A DNA stretch of 64,000 bases from NCBI GenBank assembly GCA_030691505.1, contig JAUYEG010000100.1, positions 1 through 64,000 on the forward strand. The letters are read 5' to 3'. The DNA is from Bacillota bacterium (GTDB lineage: Bacteria > Bacillota > Sulfobacillia > JAUYEG01). This document shows positions 1 through 8,008 of the stretch, piece by piece; position 1 is the first letter of the stretch; each line of letters starts with the position of its first letter. Both the position numbers and the translations under genes were made by a program. Below the pieces are notes generated by a model, which was given only the letters and a program-made list of their open reading frames with translations, was not told the DNA's origin and ran no database searches.

Positions 1-441
1 ACCCGCCAGACACAGCAGGAAGTAGAAGTAGTACCGCCCCTGGGCGTGGCTCGAAGCCAGGTACGTCAGAGAAAACAACGCCGCCATCATCCACAGGAAC
101 GACGCGAACAACGCGAACAACAGCCCGAGCGGCGTGACCTCGAGCGACATTCCCCTGCCGATAAAGCCCGGCAGCTCTATGCGCCCCTGCGTCAGGCCGG
201 CAGCCCACGAGCCCGCGAGCATGACGGCCACCGCCGCGCACCAGCCGGCAGCCCACAGGCCCCCTCTGACCGCCTCGCGCCCGCCGCGCCACAGGCGACA
301 TACCAGGGGCTGACTGAGCGCCGCGGCAGCCGGCAGCAGCAGCAAGAGCAGCCACAGCCAGGAGGCGGCAACGGACTCGGGTGCGCCCGGCGCCGTGTGG
401 ACCCCGCTTCCAGCTGCCGCGGCCTGGACCGCCAGTATCAC
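1..441 (-). CDS. Antiporter-like membrane subunit, third of the cluster (NuoL/M/N-MrpA/D family), 3' part outside the window
   Basis: The frame is open from a GTG at 441 to the window edge (147 codons). It is preceded by AAAGGAGGGG and lies 25 bases after the stop of the neighbouring antiporter subunit on the same strand. The protein begins with a short leader, then a leucine-rich membrane segment at about residues 30-46 and further hydrophobic segments. The stretch near residues 112-140 (MMAALFSLTYLASSHAQGRY) looks like the early helices of proton-pumping quinone oxidoreductase subunits. Family membership is inferred from that pattern and from the operon. Only the N-terminal third is visible, so the conserved Glu and Lys of the proton path cannot be checked. 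It could be an MrpA-N-like or an additional MrpD-like protein. Confidence 0.72.
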   Translation of the reverse strand, partial: MILAVQAAAAGSGVHTAPGAPESVAASWLWLLLLLLPAAAALSQPLVCRLWRGGREAVRGGLWAAGWCAAVAVMLAGSWAAGLTQGRIELPGFIGRGMSLEVTPLGLLFALFASFLWMMAALFSLTYLASSHAQGRYYFYFLLCLAG

Positions 442-466
442 CTCTCCGTTCCCCTCCTTTCAGGCA

Positions 467-2020
467 TCAGAGGCCCTTGACCAGTAGTTCAATAAACCCG
501 AGCGGGGCCGACCAGATACCGAGCGCCACAGTCACCAGCGCGAGCAGGACGACCGGCCAGAGCATGGTTGCCGGAGCCTCGCGTCCCGGGCTATGCGCGG
601 GCGCGCCATGCATGCCGTGCCCTACCGGGCCGTGACCGCCGGCGGCGTGTCCCGCTCCGTGGCCCCCCGGCTCAAGACCGGGCACATCCTCGCGGTAGGG
701 GCGAAGAAACGCGCGGATAACGATGGGAAAAAAGTAGGCGGCGTTGAGAAATGAGCTGGCTACAAGCACTACAACCAGGGGCCACTGTTGCGCGTGGACC
801 GCCCCGCGCAGGAGGTACCACTTGGACACGTATCCACACACTGGGGGGACCCCGACCATACCCAGTGCGGCCAGCGCAAAGCACCCCATCGTCCGCGGCA
901 TGACCCTGCCGATCCCGTCCAACTGACTGATCTTTGTTCGTCCGGTGACGGTGATGATGATCCCGGCGCAGAAAAACAGGACTATCTTCATTACGGCGTG
1001 ATTGACGAGGTGAACCAGTCCGCCGGCCATCGCCTCGGCATTCAGCATTGTTACCCCCAAAGTTATATAGCCCAGCTGGCTTATTGTGCTGTAAGCCAGC
1101 CTTCGCTTGAGCGTGTCCTCGCGCAGGGCGGAGATGGAACCGAGCAGGACCGAGGCGGCGATGACCACGGACAGGGCCGCGCCGATTCCGGCCTCGGCCA
1201 TGAGGTCCTTGCCGAACACGAAAAGAAGCACCCGCAGGATGCCAAATACACCCGACTTGACCACCGCCACGGCATGAAGCAGCGCGCTGACCGGTGTTGG
1301 GGCAACCATTGCCTGCGGCAGCCATCCGTGAAGCGGCATCACGGCCGCCTTGACCCCGAAGCCCGCGATGTAGCAGGCGGCGGTCAGGCTCACCAGGCCG
1401 CTGGGCTCCACGCCCGCCAGCAGGCCGCCCGGCCGGAATTCGAGCGACCCGCGCAGGGCCATGGTGCCGACAATCCCAAGCAAGACCAGGGCCGCGCCGC
1501 ACAGGCTGTAGATGATGTACATGCGCCCCGAACGGGCAGCTTCCCGGGTCTGGTCGTGGATCACCAGGGGATACGTGACCAGCGACAGGAGTTCGTAGAA
1601 AATGTAGAGCGTAAACAGGTTGCCGGCCAGAGCCACGCCCATGGTCGCCGTAAGCGAAAGCGAAAGGAAAGAGAAGAAACGCCTGACGTTGGGGCCGCCC
1701 GCGAGGTAGCCATGGCTGTAGATGGTCGTCGCGACCCATAACGTCGACGCGACGGCCGCGAAGAGCAGCCCGAGCCTGTCGGCGGAGAAGCGGAGCGTGA
1801 GGATCGGTCCCACCTGCCAGGCGGTGATCGTCACAGGCCGGCCGTCCCCGAGCAGCCGGAGCATCTGCACCACCAGCAGCACCGGTCCGACCGCGGCGGC
1901 AATCCCAACCGCCAGCCGGGCACGGCCCTGTTTCTCGCCCAGCAGCGCGATGACTATCGCCCCAGCGATAGGGATGGTGACCGTCAGTATGGCGTACCAC
2001 CCGCCCGACGACGTGCTCAT
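467..2020 (-). CDS. MrpD/NuoM-like antiporter subunit, second copy
   Basis: This 517-residue polytopic membrane protein belongs to the proton-conducting family shared by complex I (NuoL/M/N) and Mrp antiporters. The ATG at 2020 overlaps the upstream stop as ATGA, so I chose it over longer frames. The conserved Glu in helix 5 (FYELLS, near residue 143) and the Lys in helix 7 (GFGVKAAVMPLHGWLPQA, near residue 224) are both present, so a proton path is plausible. Towards the C-terminus (roughly residues 460-485) a cytoplasmic or loop segment is unusually rich in His and Gly (GGHGAGHAAGGHGPVGHGMH). It is co-transcribed with the mrp genes upstream and probably stands in for the N-terminal half of MrpA, but this role is inferred. 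Confidence 0.85.
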   Translation of the reverse strand: MSTSSGGWYAILTVTIPIAGAIVIALLGEKQGRARLAVGIAAAVGPVLLVVQMLRLLGDGRPVTITAWQVGPILTLRFSADRLGLLFAAVASTLWVATTIYSHGYLAGGPNVRRFFSFLSLSLTATMGVALAGNLFTLYIFYELLSLVTYPLVIHDQTREAARSGRMYIIYSLCGAALVLLGIVGTMALRGSLEFRPGGLLAGVEPSGLVSLTAACYIAGFGVKAAVMPLHGWLPQAMVAPTPVSALLHAVAVVKSGVFGILRVLLFVFGKDLMAEAGIGAALSVVIAASVLLGSISALREDTLKRRLAYSTISQLGYITLGVTMLNAEAMAGGLVHLVNHAVMKIVLFFCAGIIITVTGRTKISQLDGIGRVMPRTMGCFALAALGMVGVPPVCGYVSKWYLLRGAVHAQQWPLVVVLVASSFLNAAYFFPIVIRAFLRPYREDVPGLEPGGHGAGHAAGGHGPVGHGMHGAPAHSPGREAPATMLWPVVLLALVTVALGIWSAPLGFIELLVKGL

Positions 2021-3597
2021 CGTCCCGGTCCGCCGATGATGGTCTGGGCCACCCCGGCGAGGTGGGCGATAGTCGGGCCGGTCCAGACGCCGAGCACGAT
2101 GCACGCCAGAGCCAGAGCCACAACCGGCAGCAACATGGGCAACGGGGCCTCTAGACGTGATAGGATCCTCCGGCGGATGCCGGGCGGGGGCCACGATCCG
2201 GGGGCACCCAGGGCGCCGGCATCGCCAGCCGGGTCACCGTGAATCACCGGACAGACCTGCGGCTCCACGAAGTAGAAGCGCCAGATCACCGGCAGGTAGT
2301 AGGCCGCGTTGAGCAGGCCGCTCATCAGGATCAGCCCGATGAACACCGGCCTTTCAGCCTCCAGCCCGCCCAGGAAGAGGTGCCACTTGGCGATAAACCC
2401 GGATAGCAGCGGGAGGCCGATCATCGAGAGCGCCGCCACGGTGAAGGCGGCCGACGTCAACGGCAGAACACGGCCCATGCCGTCCATCAGGGCGATCTTG
2501 CGGCGTCCGGTACGTTCAGCGATGATCCCCGCGCTCAGGAACAAACACGTCTTCATGATCGAGTGGCTGATGATCTGGAAGAACGCCGCCATCACGGCAG
2601 AGGGAGTGCCCAGCCCGGCGCCGAGGAAGATGTAGCCCACCTGAGCCACCGTGGAGTAGGCCAGCAGCCGTTTGATGTCGTCTTGGACGAGCGCGAAGAG
2701 CGAGCCGCCGATGATCGCCGCCGCCGACAGCAAGATCAGCAGTTCGCGGAGCGGCGCGACGATCCCGAGGATCGGACGGAAGACAACGTAGTTCATCTTT
2801 ATCAGCGAAAAGGCGTAGATCTTGACGACCAGCCCGGACAGCATGGCGCTCGATGGCGTCGGGGCTGCCGAGTGCGCCTCGGGAAGCCAGACGTGCAGCG
2901 GAAACAGTGCAGCTTTGAGCGCAAAGCCCAGCGTCAGGAGTCCCAGCGACGTCGTCGCCAGACGCGGGTATTGGCGCCAGACGGTCTCAAGCTCACGTGT
3001 AAGGTAGGTCAGGTTGAGGTTGCCGGTGATCATGTAGATCATGCCGATCCCGAGCAATATCAATGTGGATGCCAGCGATGCCAGCAACAGGTAGCGCAGC
3101 GCCGCCTCAGCCGCCCTGCGCGAGTCCTTGGCGGCCACGAGTGCGCAAGCGCCGATGGTGGTGATTTCCATCATCACGAAGGTGTTGAAAAGATCGTTCG
3201 TGACCGCCATGCCCAGCATCCCCGCCAGCAGCAGCAGGAATGCGGCGTAGTACCAGCTCTGCGCGTGCGGCGCCACTTCATGGTCGATGTAGGCCATGCA
3301 GTACACGGCGATCAGCGTGGAAATGGCCGCCAGCACGAGCACCATCAGCGCGGCGGCGGGCCCGACGAGGAGCTCGATCCCCCAGGGCGCCGGCCAGCCG
3401 CCAAGTTGATAGGTCAGCTCACCGCAGTCACGCACGCGGATGTTGAGCTGGATCGCCTGAATCAGCGCAAGCAGGGTCACGCCCACCGCGAAGGGCGGCA
3501 ACCAGCGCCGCCGTACATGGCCCACAATGGGGCTAAGGTACGCGCCCAACAGCGTACCAACCACAATCGTCAGCGGAAAATGGTCAGTGATCCTCAT
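2017..3597 (-). CDS. mrpD: Cation/proton antiporter subunit D (MrpD/MnhD)
   Basis: This 526-residue membrane protein of the NuoL/M/N family is the main ion-translocating subunit of Mrp-type Na+(K+)/H+ antiporters. The helix-5 Glu (VMMEITTIG, near residue 144) and helix-7 Lys (FALKAALFPLHVWLPEAHS, near residue 228) are intact, as is the PTPSSAMLSGLVVK region. It starts at an ATG at 3597 that overlaps the end of mrpC by 14 bases. It ends in an ATGA overlap with the next antiporter-like gene, which shows tight translational coupling. The length is normal for MrpD (about 490-530 residues). Its position directly after mrpB and mrpC matches both Mrp operons and the membrane-bound hydrogenase (Mbh) operons of archaea. 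Confidence 0.92.
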   Translation of the reverse strand: MRITDHFPLTIVVGTLLGAYLSPIVGHVRRRWLPPFAVGVTLLALIQAIQLNIRVRDCGELTYQLGGWPAPWGIELLVGPAAALMVLVLAAISTLIAVYCMAYIDHEVAPHAQSWYYAAFLLLLAGMLGMAVTNDLFNTFVMMEITTIGACALVAAKDSRRAAEAALRYLLLASLASTLILLGIGMIYMITGNLNLTYLTRELETVWRQYPRLATTSLGLLTLGFALKAALFPLHVWLPEAHSAAPTPSSAMLSGLVVKIYAFSLIKMNYVVFRPILGIVAPLRELLILLSAAAIIGGSLFALVQDDIKRLLAYSTVAQVGYIFLGAGLGTPSAVMAAFFQIISHSIMKTCLFLSAGIIAERTGRRKIALMDGMGRVLPLTSAAFTVAALSMIGLPLLSGFIAKWHLFLGGLEAERPVFIGLILMSGLLNAAYYLPVIWRFYFVEPQVCPVIHGDPAGDAGALGAPGSWPPPGIRRRILSRLEAPLPMLLPVVALALACIVLGVWTGPTIAHLAGVAQTIIGGPGR

Positions 3598-3961
3598 CCA
3601 GGATGCTCCGCAGGCGCACGATTTCCTCGGCGTCGAGGGTGCCGTAGTGCCGGTACAGCTTAAGCACCAGGCTCAGTGCGAAGGCCGTGACGCTGACGGC
3701 CACGACGATGCCGGTCAGAATGAGGGCCGAGGGGACCGGGTTGACGAACTCCGCATGGGGATGCGCGGGATCGACGAGCGGCTCAAGCCGTCCACGAACA
3801 TTGCCCATGGCGATGAAGTAGAGAAAAACCGCCGTGCCCGCGATGTTGAGCCCGATGATCTTCTTGAGCAGGTTTGCATGGGCCAGCAGGGTGTGCACCC
3901 CGATAACGAAGAGCACGACGGCAAATACGTACGGGTAGTTGGCAGCCAGTCGCGCGGTCAC
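3584..3961 (-). CDS. mrpC: Antiporter subunit C (MrpC/NuoK-like)
   Basis: This 125-residue protein with three hydrophobic segments is homologous to NuoK of complex I. Family signs are a first helix running into AHANLLKKIIGLNI, a variable loop with VDPAHPHAEFVNPVPSALILTGIVV, and a charged C-terminal tail. In NuoK/MrpC the ALxLTxIV helix carries membrane carboxylate or proton-path functions. The gene begins 2 bases from mrpB and overlaps mrpD by 14 bases. Length and gene order are as expected for the family, and I see no anomaly. Confidence 0.93.
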   Translation of the reverse strand: MTARLAANYPYVFAVVLFVIGVHTLLAHANLLKKIIGLNIAGTAVFLYFIAMGNVRGRLEPLVDPAHPHAEFVNPVPSALILTGIVVAVSVTAFALSLVLKLYRHYGTLDAEEIVRLRSILDEDH

Positions 3962-3963
3962 AC

Positions 3964-4389
3964 TCAGTCCTCCTCCACGATGACCAGGAAGAGCACGGCG
4001 ACGGTCAGCGCGACGCTGGCGCCGACCCCCAGCGTGATCACCGGGATCAGCCCGCCCGAGAGGAGCGCTCCCGGATTGCCCAGCGGGAGGCCGGCGTTGG
4101 CGTTGGCGAGGAACTGGTGACCGAGCGCCATGCCGACGAGCCCCGTGCCGGCGTACCAGAGTGGACCGAGGGTGGTGAGCGCGATCAGCGTATCCTCGGG
4201 GATGAGGCGCCTGGCGGCCCTGATGCCGAATACCAGCACAAACAGCACCATGCCGATCCCGATGACCGTGCCGCCGGCGAATCCGCCGCCCGGGGACAGA
4301 TGGCCGTGCACGATGATGTAGATCCCAAAGACATGGATCATCGGGACGACCCGCGTTGCGACCTCGTTAAGGATTACGTCGTCGTCCAT
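3964..4389 (-). CDS. mrpB: Antiporter subunit B (MrpB/MnhB)
   Basis: This 141-residue membrane protein has about four helices. The signature region HVFGIYIIVHGHLSPGGGF (about residues 19-37) is the most conserved part of MrpB and leaves little doubt. Its start, ATG at 4389, has GGAGGCGGG upstream and lies inside the 3' end of the preceding MbhE-like gene (23-base overlap). It is part of the Mrp complex in the cytoplasmic membrane. Function depends on the whole complex, so no separate activity is assigned. Confidence 0.94.
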   Translation of the reverse strand: MDDDVILNEVATRVVPMIHVFGIYIIVHGHLSPGGGFAGGTVIGIGMVLFVLVFGIRAARRLIPEDTLIALTTLGPLWYAGTGLVGMALGHQFLANANAGLPLGNPGALLSGGLIPVITLGVGASVALTVAVLFLVIVEED

Positions 4390-4684
4390 CTGCGGCCCGC
4401 CTCCTGACCCGGCTCTTGAGGTTTAGTAGGACGCCCATGGTCGCCGTGAAGAGCACGGTCGTTTCGATCAGGGTGTCATAGGCGCGGTAGTCGAGGATTA
4501 CCGCCGTGACGATGTTGGTGGCACCGGTTTCAGCCATTCCGTCGCGGTTGTAGCGCTCCATCACATAGTTGAAAGTCGGGTTGACCTCCCCGTACACGGG
4601 CATCTCCAGCACAATCAGGAGCAGCACCGCCCCGACGGCGAGTACGAGAGGGATCGCCAGCAGCACCAGATGGCGCGGTCTCAA
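4367..4684 (-). CDS. MrpA C-terminal domain as a separate protein (MbhE-like)
   Basis: This 105-residue protein matches the last domain of MrpA. It has one N-terminal membrane helix, the segment YGEVNPTFNYVMERYNRDGM, then ATNIVTAVILDYRAYDTLIETTVLFTA, which is the conserved core of the MbhE domain. In Bacillus-type Mrp systems this domain is fused to a long antiporter-like half. Here it is free-standing, as in membrane-bound hydrogenases. It overlaps the DUF4040 gene upstream by 4 bases and mrpB downstream by 23. The C-terminal tail is arginine-rich (about residues 91-105). Confidence 0.88.
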   Translation of the reverse strand: MRPRHLVLLAIPLVLAVGAVLLLIVLEMPVYGEVNPTFNYVMERYNRDGMAETGATNIVTAVILDYRAYDTLIETTVLFTATMGVLLNLKSRVRRRAADGRRRNP

Positions 4685-4920
4685 TCCTCACTCCTCCTAG
4701 TCCTGATTATCACGGCAATCATCAGCGCCCCGACCGCTACACCCGCGACCGCCTCGGTGATCGCAATGTCCGGTGCGTTGAGCTGTTGCCAGACGAGCGA
4801 CATGGTCAGGCTGTAGGCGCCGAAAATGACCACCGCGTAGACCAGGTCCCTGATCAGAGAAACCGAGATCGCGCAGGCCACAAGGAAGATCATGAAGATA
4901 ACAGTGACAACGTCGCTCAC
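4681..4920 (-). CDS. DUF4040 domain protein (MbhD-like part of MrpA)
   Basis: This 79-residue protein has three hydrophobic helices. The core (residues about 25-70: DLVYAVVIFGAYSLTMSLVW, then NAPDIAITEAVAGVAVGAL) is typical of the DUF4040/MbhD domain that sits between the antiporter half and the MbhE domain in full-length MrpA. The GTG at 4920 overlaps the stop of mrpG as GTGA, and this selects the start. A longer frame upstream of it is only the shadow of mrpG. The short separate form indicates the split MrpA arrangement. Confidence 0.88.
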   Translation of the reverse strand: MSDVVTVIFMIFLVACAISVSLIRDLVYAVVIFGAYSLTMSLVWQQLNAPDIAITEAVAGVAVGALMIAVIIRTRRSED

Positions 4921-5294
4921 GGCCTGGACCCCCCTTGCCGGGAACCGTCGTCGAGGGCGGCTGCGCCTTTCGCTTGGCGCAGGTCGCTCGTCGGCGTGCC
5001 CGGCACCTCGTGTCCACCGTACCGGTAGGCCACGTTTGCGATCACGTGCGTCGTCGTGGGGTTGATGACGCAGATGAGGCCGACCATCAGCAGCAGCTTG
5101 ACGGCGACCTCGACGGTGGGGGCCATGATCACCAGCGCAAGCAGGATGAGGCCGGCCCCGAGCGTATCGCATTTGCCGGTTGCGTGCATGCGGGTATAGA
5201 TGTCCGGCAGGCGCAAGAGCCCGATTGTGCCGACGGCGAGGAAAAAGAGGCCCCCCAGCAAAAGCGGAACAGCGAGCCAGAAGCGCCAGACCAT
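4917..5294 (-). CDS. mrpG: Antiporter subunit G (MrpG/MnhG)
   Basis: This 125-residue protein has three membrane helices in the first 90 residues. The conserved motif GTIGLLRLPDIYTRMHATGKCDTLG (about residues 22-46) is diagnostic for MrpG. The last 35 residues are hydrophilic and variable. The start ATG at 5294 shares a base with the mrpF stop (TGATG). It is a small accessory subunit of the Mrp complex and is required for assembly in characterised systems. Confidence 0.94.
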   Translation of the reverse strand: MVWRFWLAVPLLLGGLFFLAVGTIGLLRLPDIYTRMHATGKCDTLGAGLILLALVIMAPTVEVAVKLLLMVGLICVINPTTTHVIANVAYRYGGHEVPGTPTSDLRQAKGAAALDDGSRQGGSRP

Positions 5295-5602
5295 CAGAAC
5301 AACCTGCCCTTCAGTACCGCCTTGAGCACTGCCACCGTCGTGACGAAGCTGGTCAACGCGTACGCAAGGGCCACGTCGACAAACGAAAACTGCCCGCTCG
5401 TGTGGGCCACGAGAGCGAGCATGAGCACGGTCTTGGTATTGATCACATTGACCGCCACCAGCCGGTCCTGGGACCGGGGTCCGATAACGGCCCGGTAGAG
5501 CGACAGAAGCGTCAACAGGCCGATGGCGACCGAAACGGCCAGCAGCAGATGCCGGCCAAACTGCCCGATCGCGGGCGCCTCAGGCGAAGCTAGCGGCCCC
5601 AT
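5294..5602 (-). CDS. mrpF: Antiporter subunit F (MrpF/MnhF)
   Basis: This 102-residue, three-helix membrane protein contains LYRAVIGPRSQDRLVAVNVINTKT (about residues 35-58), the family's most conserved stretch. That stretch includes the Arg-Asp pair of the GPRSQDRL loop. It overlaps the end of mrpE by 13 bases and is translationally coupled to mrpG. Some MrpF homologues have been linked to cholate/sodium efflux, but in this context it is most simply the F subunit of the complex. Confidence 0.93.
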   Translation of the reverse strand: MGPLASPEAPAIGQFGRHLLLAVSVAIGLLTLLSLYRAVIGPRSQDRLVAVNVINTKTVLMLALVAHTSGQFSFVDVALAYALTSFVTTVAVLKAVLKGRLF

Positions 5603-6156
5603 GCCTGTTCGAGCCCCTTTACCCGGTTCTCCACCGGCCAGTTGCCGACCCCCTCGGCTGCCGCGCCGGTCAGGGCATGCACGATGATGGTATCGCCCTC
5701 CAGGCTGACGCTGATCGTGCCGGGGGTGAGAGTAATGGAGTTAGCGTAGATGACGCGGGTCAGATTGTGTTTCAGCTTTGTGCGAACAATCACAAATTGA
5801 GGCGAAATCGGCATCTTGGGGTTGAGCACGATCAACGCGACGGCCCAGTTGGCCTTGACGATTTCCACAAGCATTCTTGCAACGTAGACGAAGAACCTCG
5901 GTTGAAATACCAACTGCAGGACAGGCACGTCGGCCTCGGCGGGACCGGACTGAAGTTGCTTTGCCCAGAAGGCCGTCACGAGTCCGGCGACGACGGTGCC
6001 GCTCGCAATCTGGGGTACTCCGTAGCCTCCAGCCAGGGCGAGCCAAAAGAGCAGGAGACCAAGGAACAGGACCGCCGGGCGGCCGTATCCGCGGCGCGGC
6101 GAACTCTGTCGCCCTGGCCCGGGAGAAACCGCTGCTGTGTGATCTCCGTCGGGCAT
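5590..6156 (-). CDS. mrpE: Antiporter subunit E (MrpE/MnhE), first gene of the operon
   Basis: This 188-residue protein has two or three N-terminal helices (about residues 28-60). A soluble part follows, with the typical NPKMPISPQFVIVRTKLKHN (about residues 112-131) and ANSITLTPGTISVSLEGDTIIVHAL, the hallmark of MrpE. The ATG at 6156 has AAGGAAGCG upstream. The first ~25 residues are extra, hydrophilic and proline/arginine-rich compared with most relatives. As the first gene of the string it probably follows the operon promoter in 6157-6254, where I could not identify convincing boxes. Confidence 0.93.
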   Translation of the reverse strand: MPDGDHTAAVSPGPGRQSSPRRGYGRPAVLFLGLLLFWLALAGGYGVPQIASGTVVAGLVTAFWAKQLQSGPAEADVPVLQLVFQPRFFVYVARMLVEIVKANWAVALIVLNPKMPISPQFVIVRTKLKHNLTRVIYANSITLTPGTISVSLEGDTIIVHALTGAAAEGVGNWPVENRVKGLEQAWGR

Positions 6157-6254
6157 CTGGATCGCTTCCTTAGTGCAGTGTGCCAGGGCTACCTGCGCAA
6201 CTCAACCATGCTTAATACGACAGTCGCTTGGGCAAGCCCTGCTGAAAAAGCGGA

Positions 6255-6839
6255 TCAGGACCACAAAGCTCGCGCGCGGGCGAGGTCCGCGGGCGAGTTG
6301 ATGTTGAGAAACAGGATCTCGTCGGGGCCAAATGACGCTCGCTCGGGCTGTTCCACGTATCGTACGCGTAGGCCGTCCAGGGCGGCGGAGACGCGGCCGT
6401 CGCCCGAACAGAGTTGTCTGCTGATGACGGGGAGCGCCGACTTGGCGTATACGGCACACAACGGCTCGAGGAACTGCCCGCGACGAGGGATGACCACGTC
6501 ATACTCACCCCCGGCGGCCAGCGAACCGAGATGCGCTCCCAGCGGGGCCGAGAAGAAAGGCAGGTCGCAGGCCACGGCAAGGATCAGGTCATCAGGGGCG
6601 GCGGCGAGGCCGGCGTGGATTCCGGCCAACGGCCCGCGGCCGGGGAATTGGTCTGGGATAACCGGTGCAGCCCAGCCGGCAAAAGGCGACGGGTCGTTGG
6701 CCACGATAAGTTGGTGCCCGGTTACCTGGCGGAGCCGGCAGAGCAGGTGCCAGCCAAGCGGACGGCCGTCAAAAGGCAGCAGGTACTTGTGCTGCCCGAG
6801 ACGGGCGCTTTTGCCCCCGGCTAGCAGGACTCCGGTCAC
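6255..6839 (-). CDS. mobA: Molybdenum cofactor guanylyltransferase
   Basis: This 194-residue nucleotidyltransferase attaches GMP to molybdopterin. The N-terminal signature LLAGGKSARLGQHKYLLPF (about residues 4-22) binds the nucleotide. ACDLPF, near residue 110, carries the Mg-binding Asp. The pattern SxxCSGDGRVSAALD further on suits the family. I chose GTG at 6839 because GGGAG precedes it and the protein then begins MTGVLLAGG like other MobA proteins. A GTG at 6851 is also possible. It lies apart from other cofactor genes but faces tatA-tatC, which export folded cofactor enzymes. That link is inference. Confidence 0.88.
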   Translation of the reverse strand: MTGVLLAGGKSARLGQHKYLLPFDGRPLGWHLLCRLRQVTGHQLIVANDPSPFAGWAAPVIPDQFPGRGPLAGIHAGLAAAPDDLILAVACDLPFFSAPLGAHLGSLAAGGEYDVVIPRRGQFLEPLCAVYAKSALPVISRQLCSGDGRVSAALDGLRVRYVEQPERASFGPDEILFLNINSPADLARARALWS

Positions 6840-7022
6840 GGCATCTCCCACCCGGCGCGGTTTGTGAGTTCCTGACCATTACACAGCGGGCATGCCGGAG
6901 CTGTCAAACACCTCTGCAGCAAGGGCCCGCGGAGGCCGAATACGGGCAATAGCGCAGGCTGGTGTATGATAAGAGAGGAAATCCGCCGCCCGCGGGACGT
7001 GGGCGGCCCGGGAGGTTCCGCG

Positions 7023-7238
7023 ATGCGCATCGGTTATTGGGAGATACTCGTCCTGTTGTTGGTGGTCGTCCTTCTCTTCGGCCCGCGCCGCCTTCCTGAG
7101 ATCGGCCGGGCATTCGGACGCACGATCCAGGAGTTTCGTCACGCTACCAAGGAAGGTAAGGGAGATGGAGGCGACAAGGACGAGCCGTCCTCAAGCCCGG
7201 AGAGCCACAAGAGCAAGGGCAAGGGCACCGGCGAATAG
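7023..7238 (+). CDS. tatA: Sec-independent translocase protein TatA
   Basis: This 71-residue protein has one N-terminal membrane helix (WEILVLLLVVVLLFG, residues about 5-19). The FGPRRLPEIGRAFGRTIQEFR hinge and amphipathic helix follow, then a highly charged Lys/Glu/Ser tail. The FGPxxLP motif is the TatA/B hallmark. ATG at 7023 has GGGAGG seven bases upstream, and upstream frame extension is not supported. With tatC it forms a minimal TatA-TatC twin-arginine export system, as is usual in Gram-positives. Alternative readings as TatB are less likely because of the short length. Confidence 0.93.
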   Translation: MRIGYWEILVLLLVVVLLFGPRRLPEIGRAFGRTIQEFRHATKEGKGDGGDKDEPSSSPESHKSKGKGTGE

Positions 7239-7258
7239 GCCGAGCGGCGGTTGCGCAC

Positions 7259-7996
7259 GTGGTGACGCAGGACGGCGGGCGCAGGCTGCTCGCGGACCTA
7301 GGCGAGCTTCGCCGGCGGGTTATCAGGGTGCTTTTTGTCTTGGCGGCGACGACCGCGGCGGGGCTGGCGTTTGCCGGCCGGCTGCTTGCGGTGCTGATGC
7401 GCCCTGTCGGCGAACTGGTCTATCTCGCTCCCGCAGAAGCGATGATGACGCACTTCCGGCTCGCGTTCGCAACGGGCGTGGCCGTGACTCTGCCCTTCAC
7501 CCTGGTCAATGCGGCGGCCTTCGCCGGCCGGCGGCTGCCCCGCAGGACGCGGCTCAAGCTCTATCTGTTGCTGTTGCTCGGGCTCTTCTTGTTTGTGGCG
7601 GGAGCCACCTTCGCGTTCTTTTTTGTGGTCCCCACGGTGCTGGCCTTTTTCCTATCTTTCGCGTCACCCAAGATCAGGCCGCTGCTCGGCCTGGCCAACT
7701 ACACGGCTTTTGTGTTCGGTCTGGTGATCCCGTTCGGCCTTGTCTTCCAACTGCCGCTGACCATCGCGGCGCTGGCGCGGGTCGGGGTGCTCAGCCCCGC
7801 GGCCCTGGCCAGGCAGCGCCGCTTTGCGATTGTGATCATTTTTTTTCTGGCGGCCCTGCTGACGCCGCCCGACGTGGTTTCGCAGCTAATGATGGCCGGG
7901 CCGCTGCTGGTTCTGTTTGAGGTGGGCGTGCTGCTGGCCAAGCTTGCCTGGCGAGGCCGGGCAGCCCGGCGCAAGTCCGGGACGGCGGCCGAATAG
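7259..7996 (+). CDS. tatC: Sec-independent translocase protein TatC
   Basis: This 245-residue integral membrane protein has about six helices. Family motifs visible are the N-terminal LGELRRRVIRVLF, the first periplasmic part leading to PAEAMMTHFRLAFATGVAVTLPF (about residues 59-81), FFFVVPTVLAFFLSF, NYTAFVFGLVIPFGLVFQLP, and LTPPDVVSQ near residue 203. TatC recognises the twin-arginine signal peptide and recruits TatA. GTG at 7259 or the next GTG at 7262 can be the start, and neither has a strong ribosome site. It lies 20 bases after tatA. Confidence 0.94.
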   Translation: MVTQDGGRRLLADLGELRRRVIRVLFVLAATTAAGLAFAGRLLAVLMRPVGELVYLAPAEAMMTHFRLAFATGVAVTLPFTLVNAAAFAGRRLPRRTRLKLYLLLLLGLFLFVAGATFAFFFVVPTVLAFFLSFASPKIRPLLGLANYTAFVFGLVIPFGLVFQLPLTIAALARVGVLSPAALARQRRFAIVIIFFLAALLTPPDVVSQLMMAGPLLVLFEVGVLLAKLAWRGRAARRKSGTAAE

Positions 7997-8008
7997 GAGG
8001 AGTCCCGC

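Noticed and set aside
788-1741. Plus-strand open frame within the antiporter operon
   Set aside because: It is complementary to the second antiporter subunit, whose membrane and proton-path motifs are clear. The plus-strand product is charged and featureless.
6942-6970. Promoter for tatA based on TATGAT
   Set aside because: No acceptable -35 hexamer at 16-18 bases upstream, so support is too weak.
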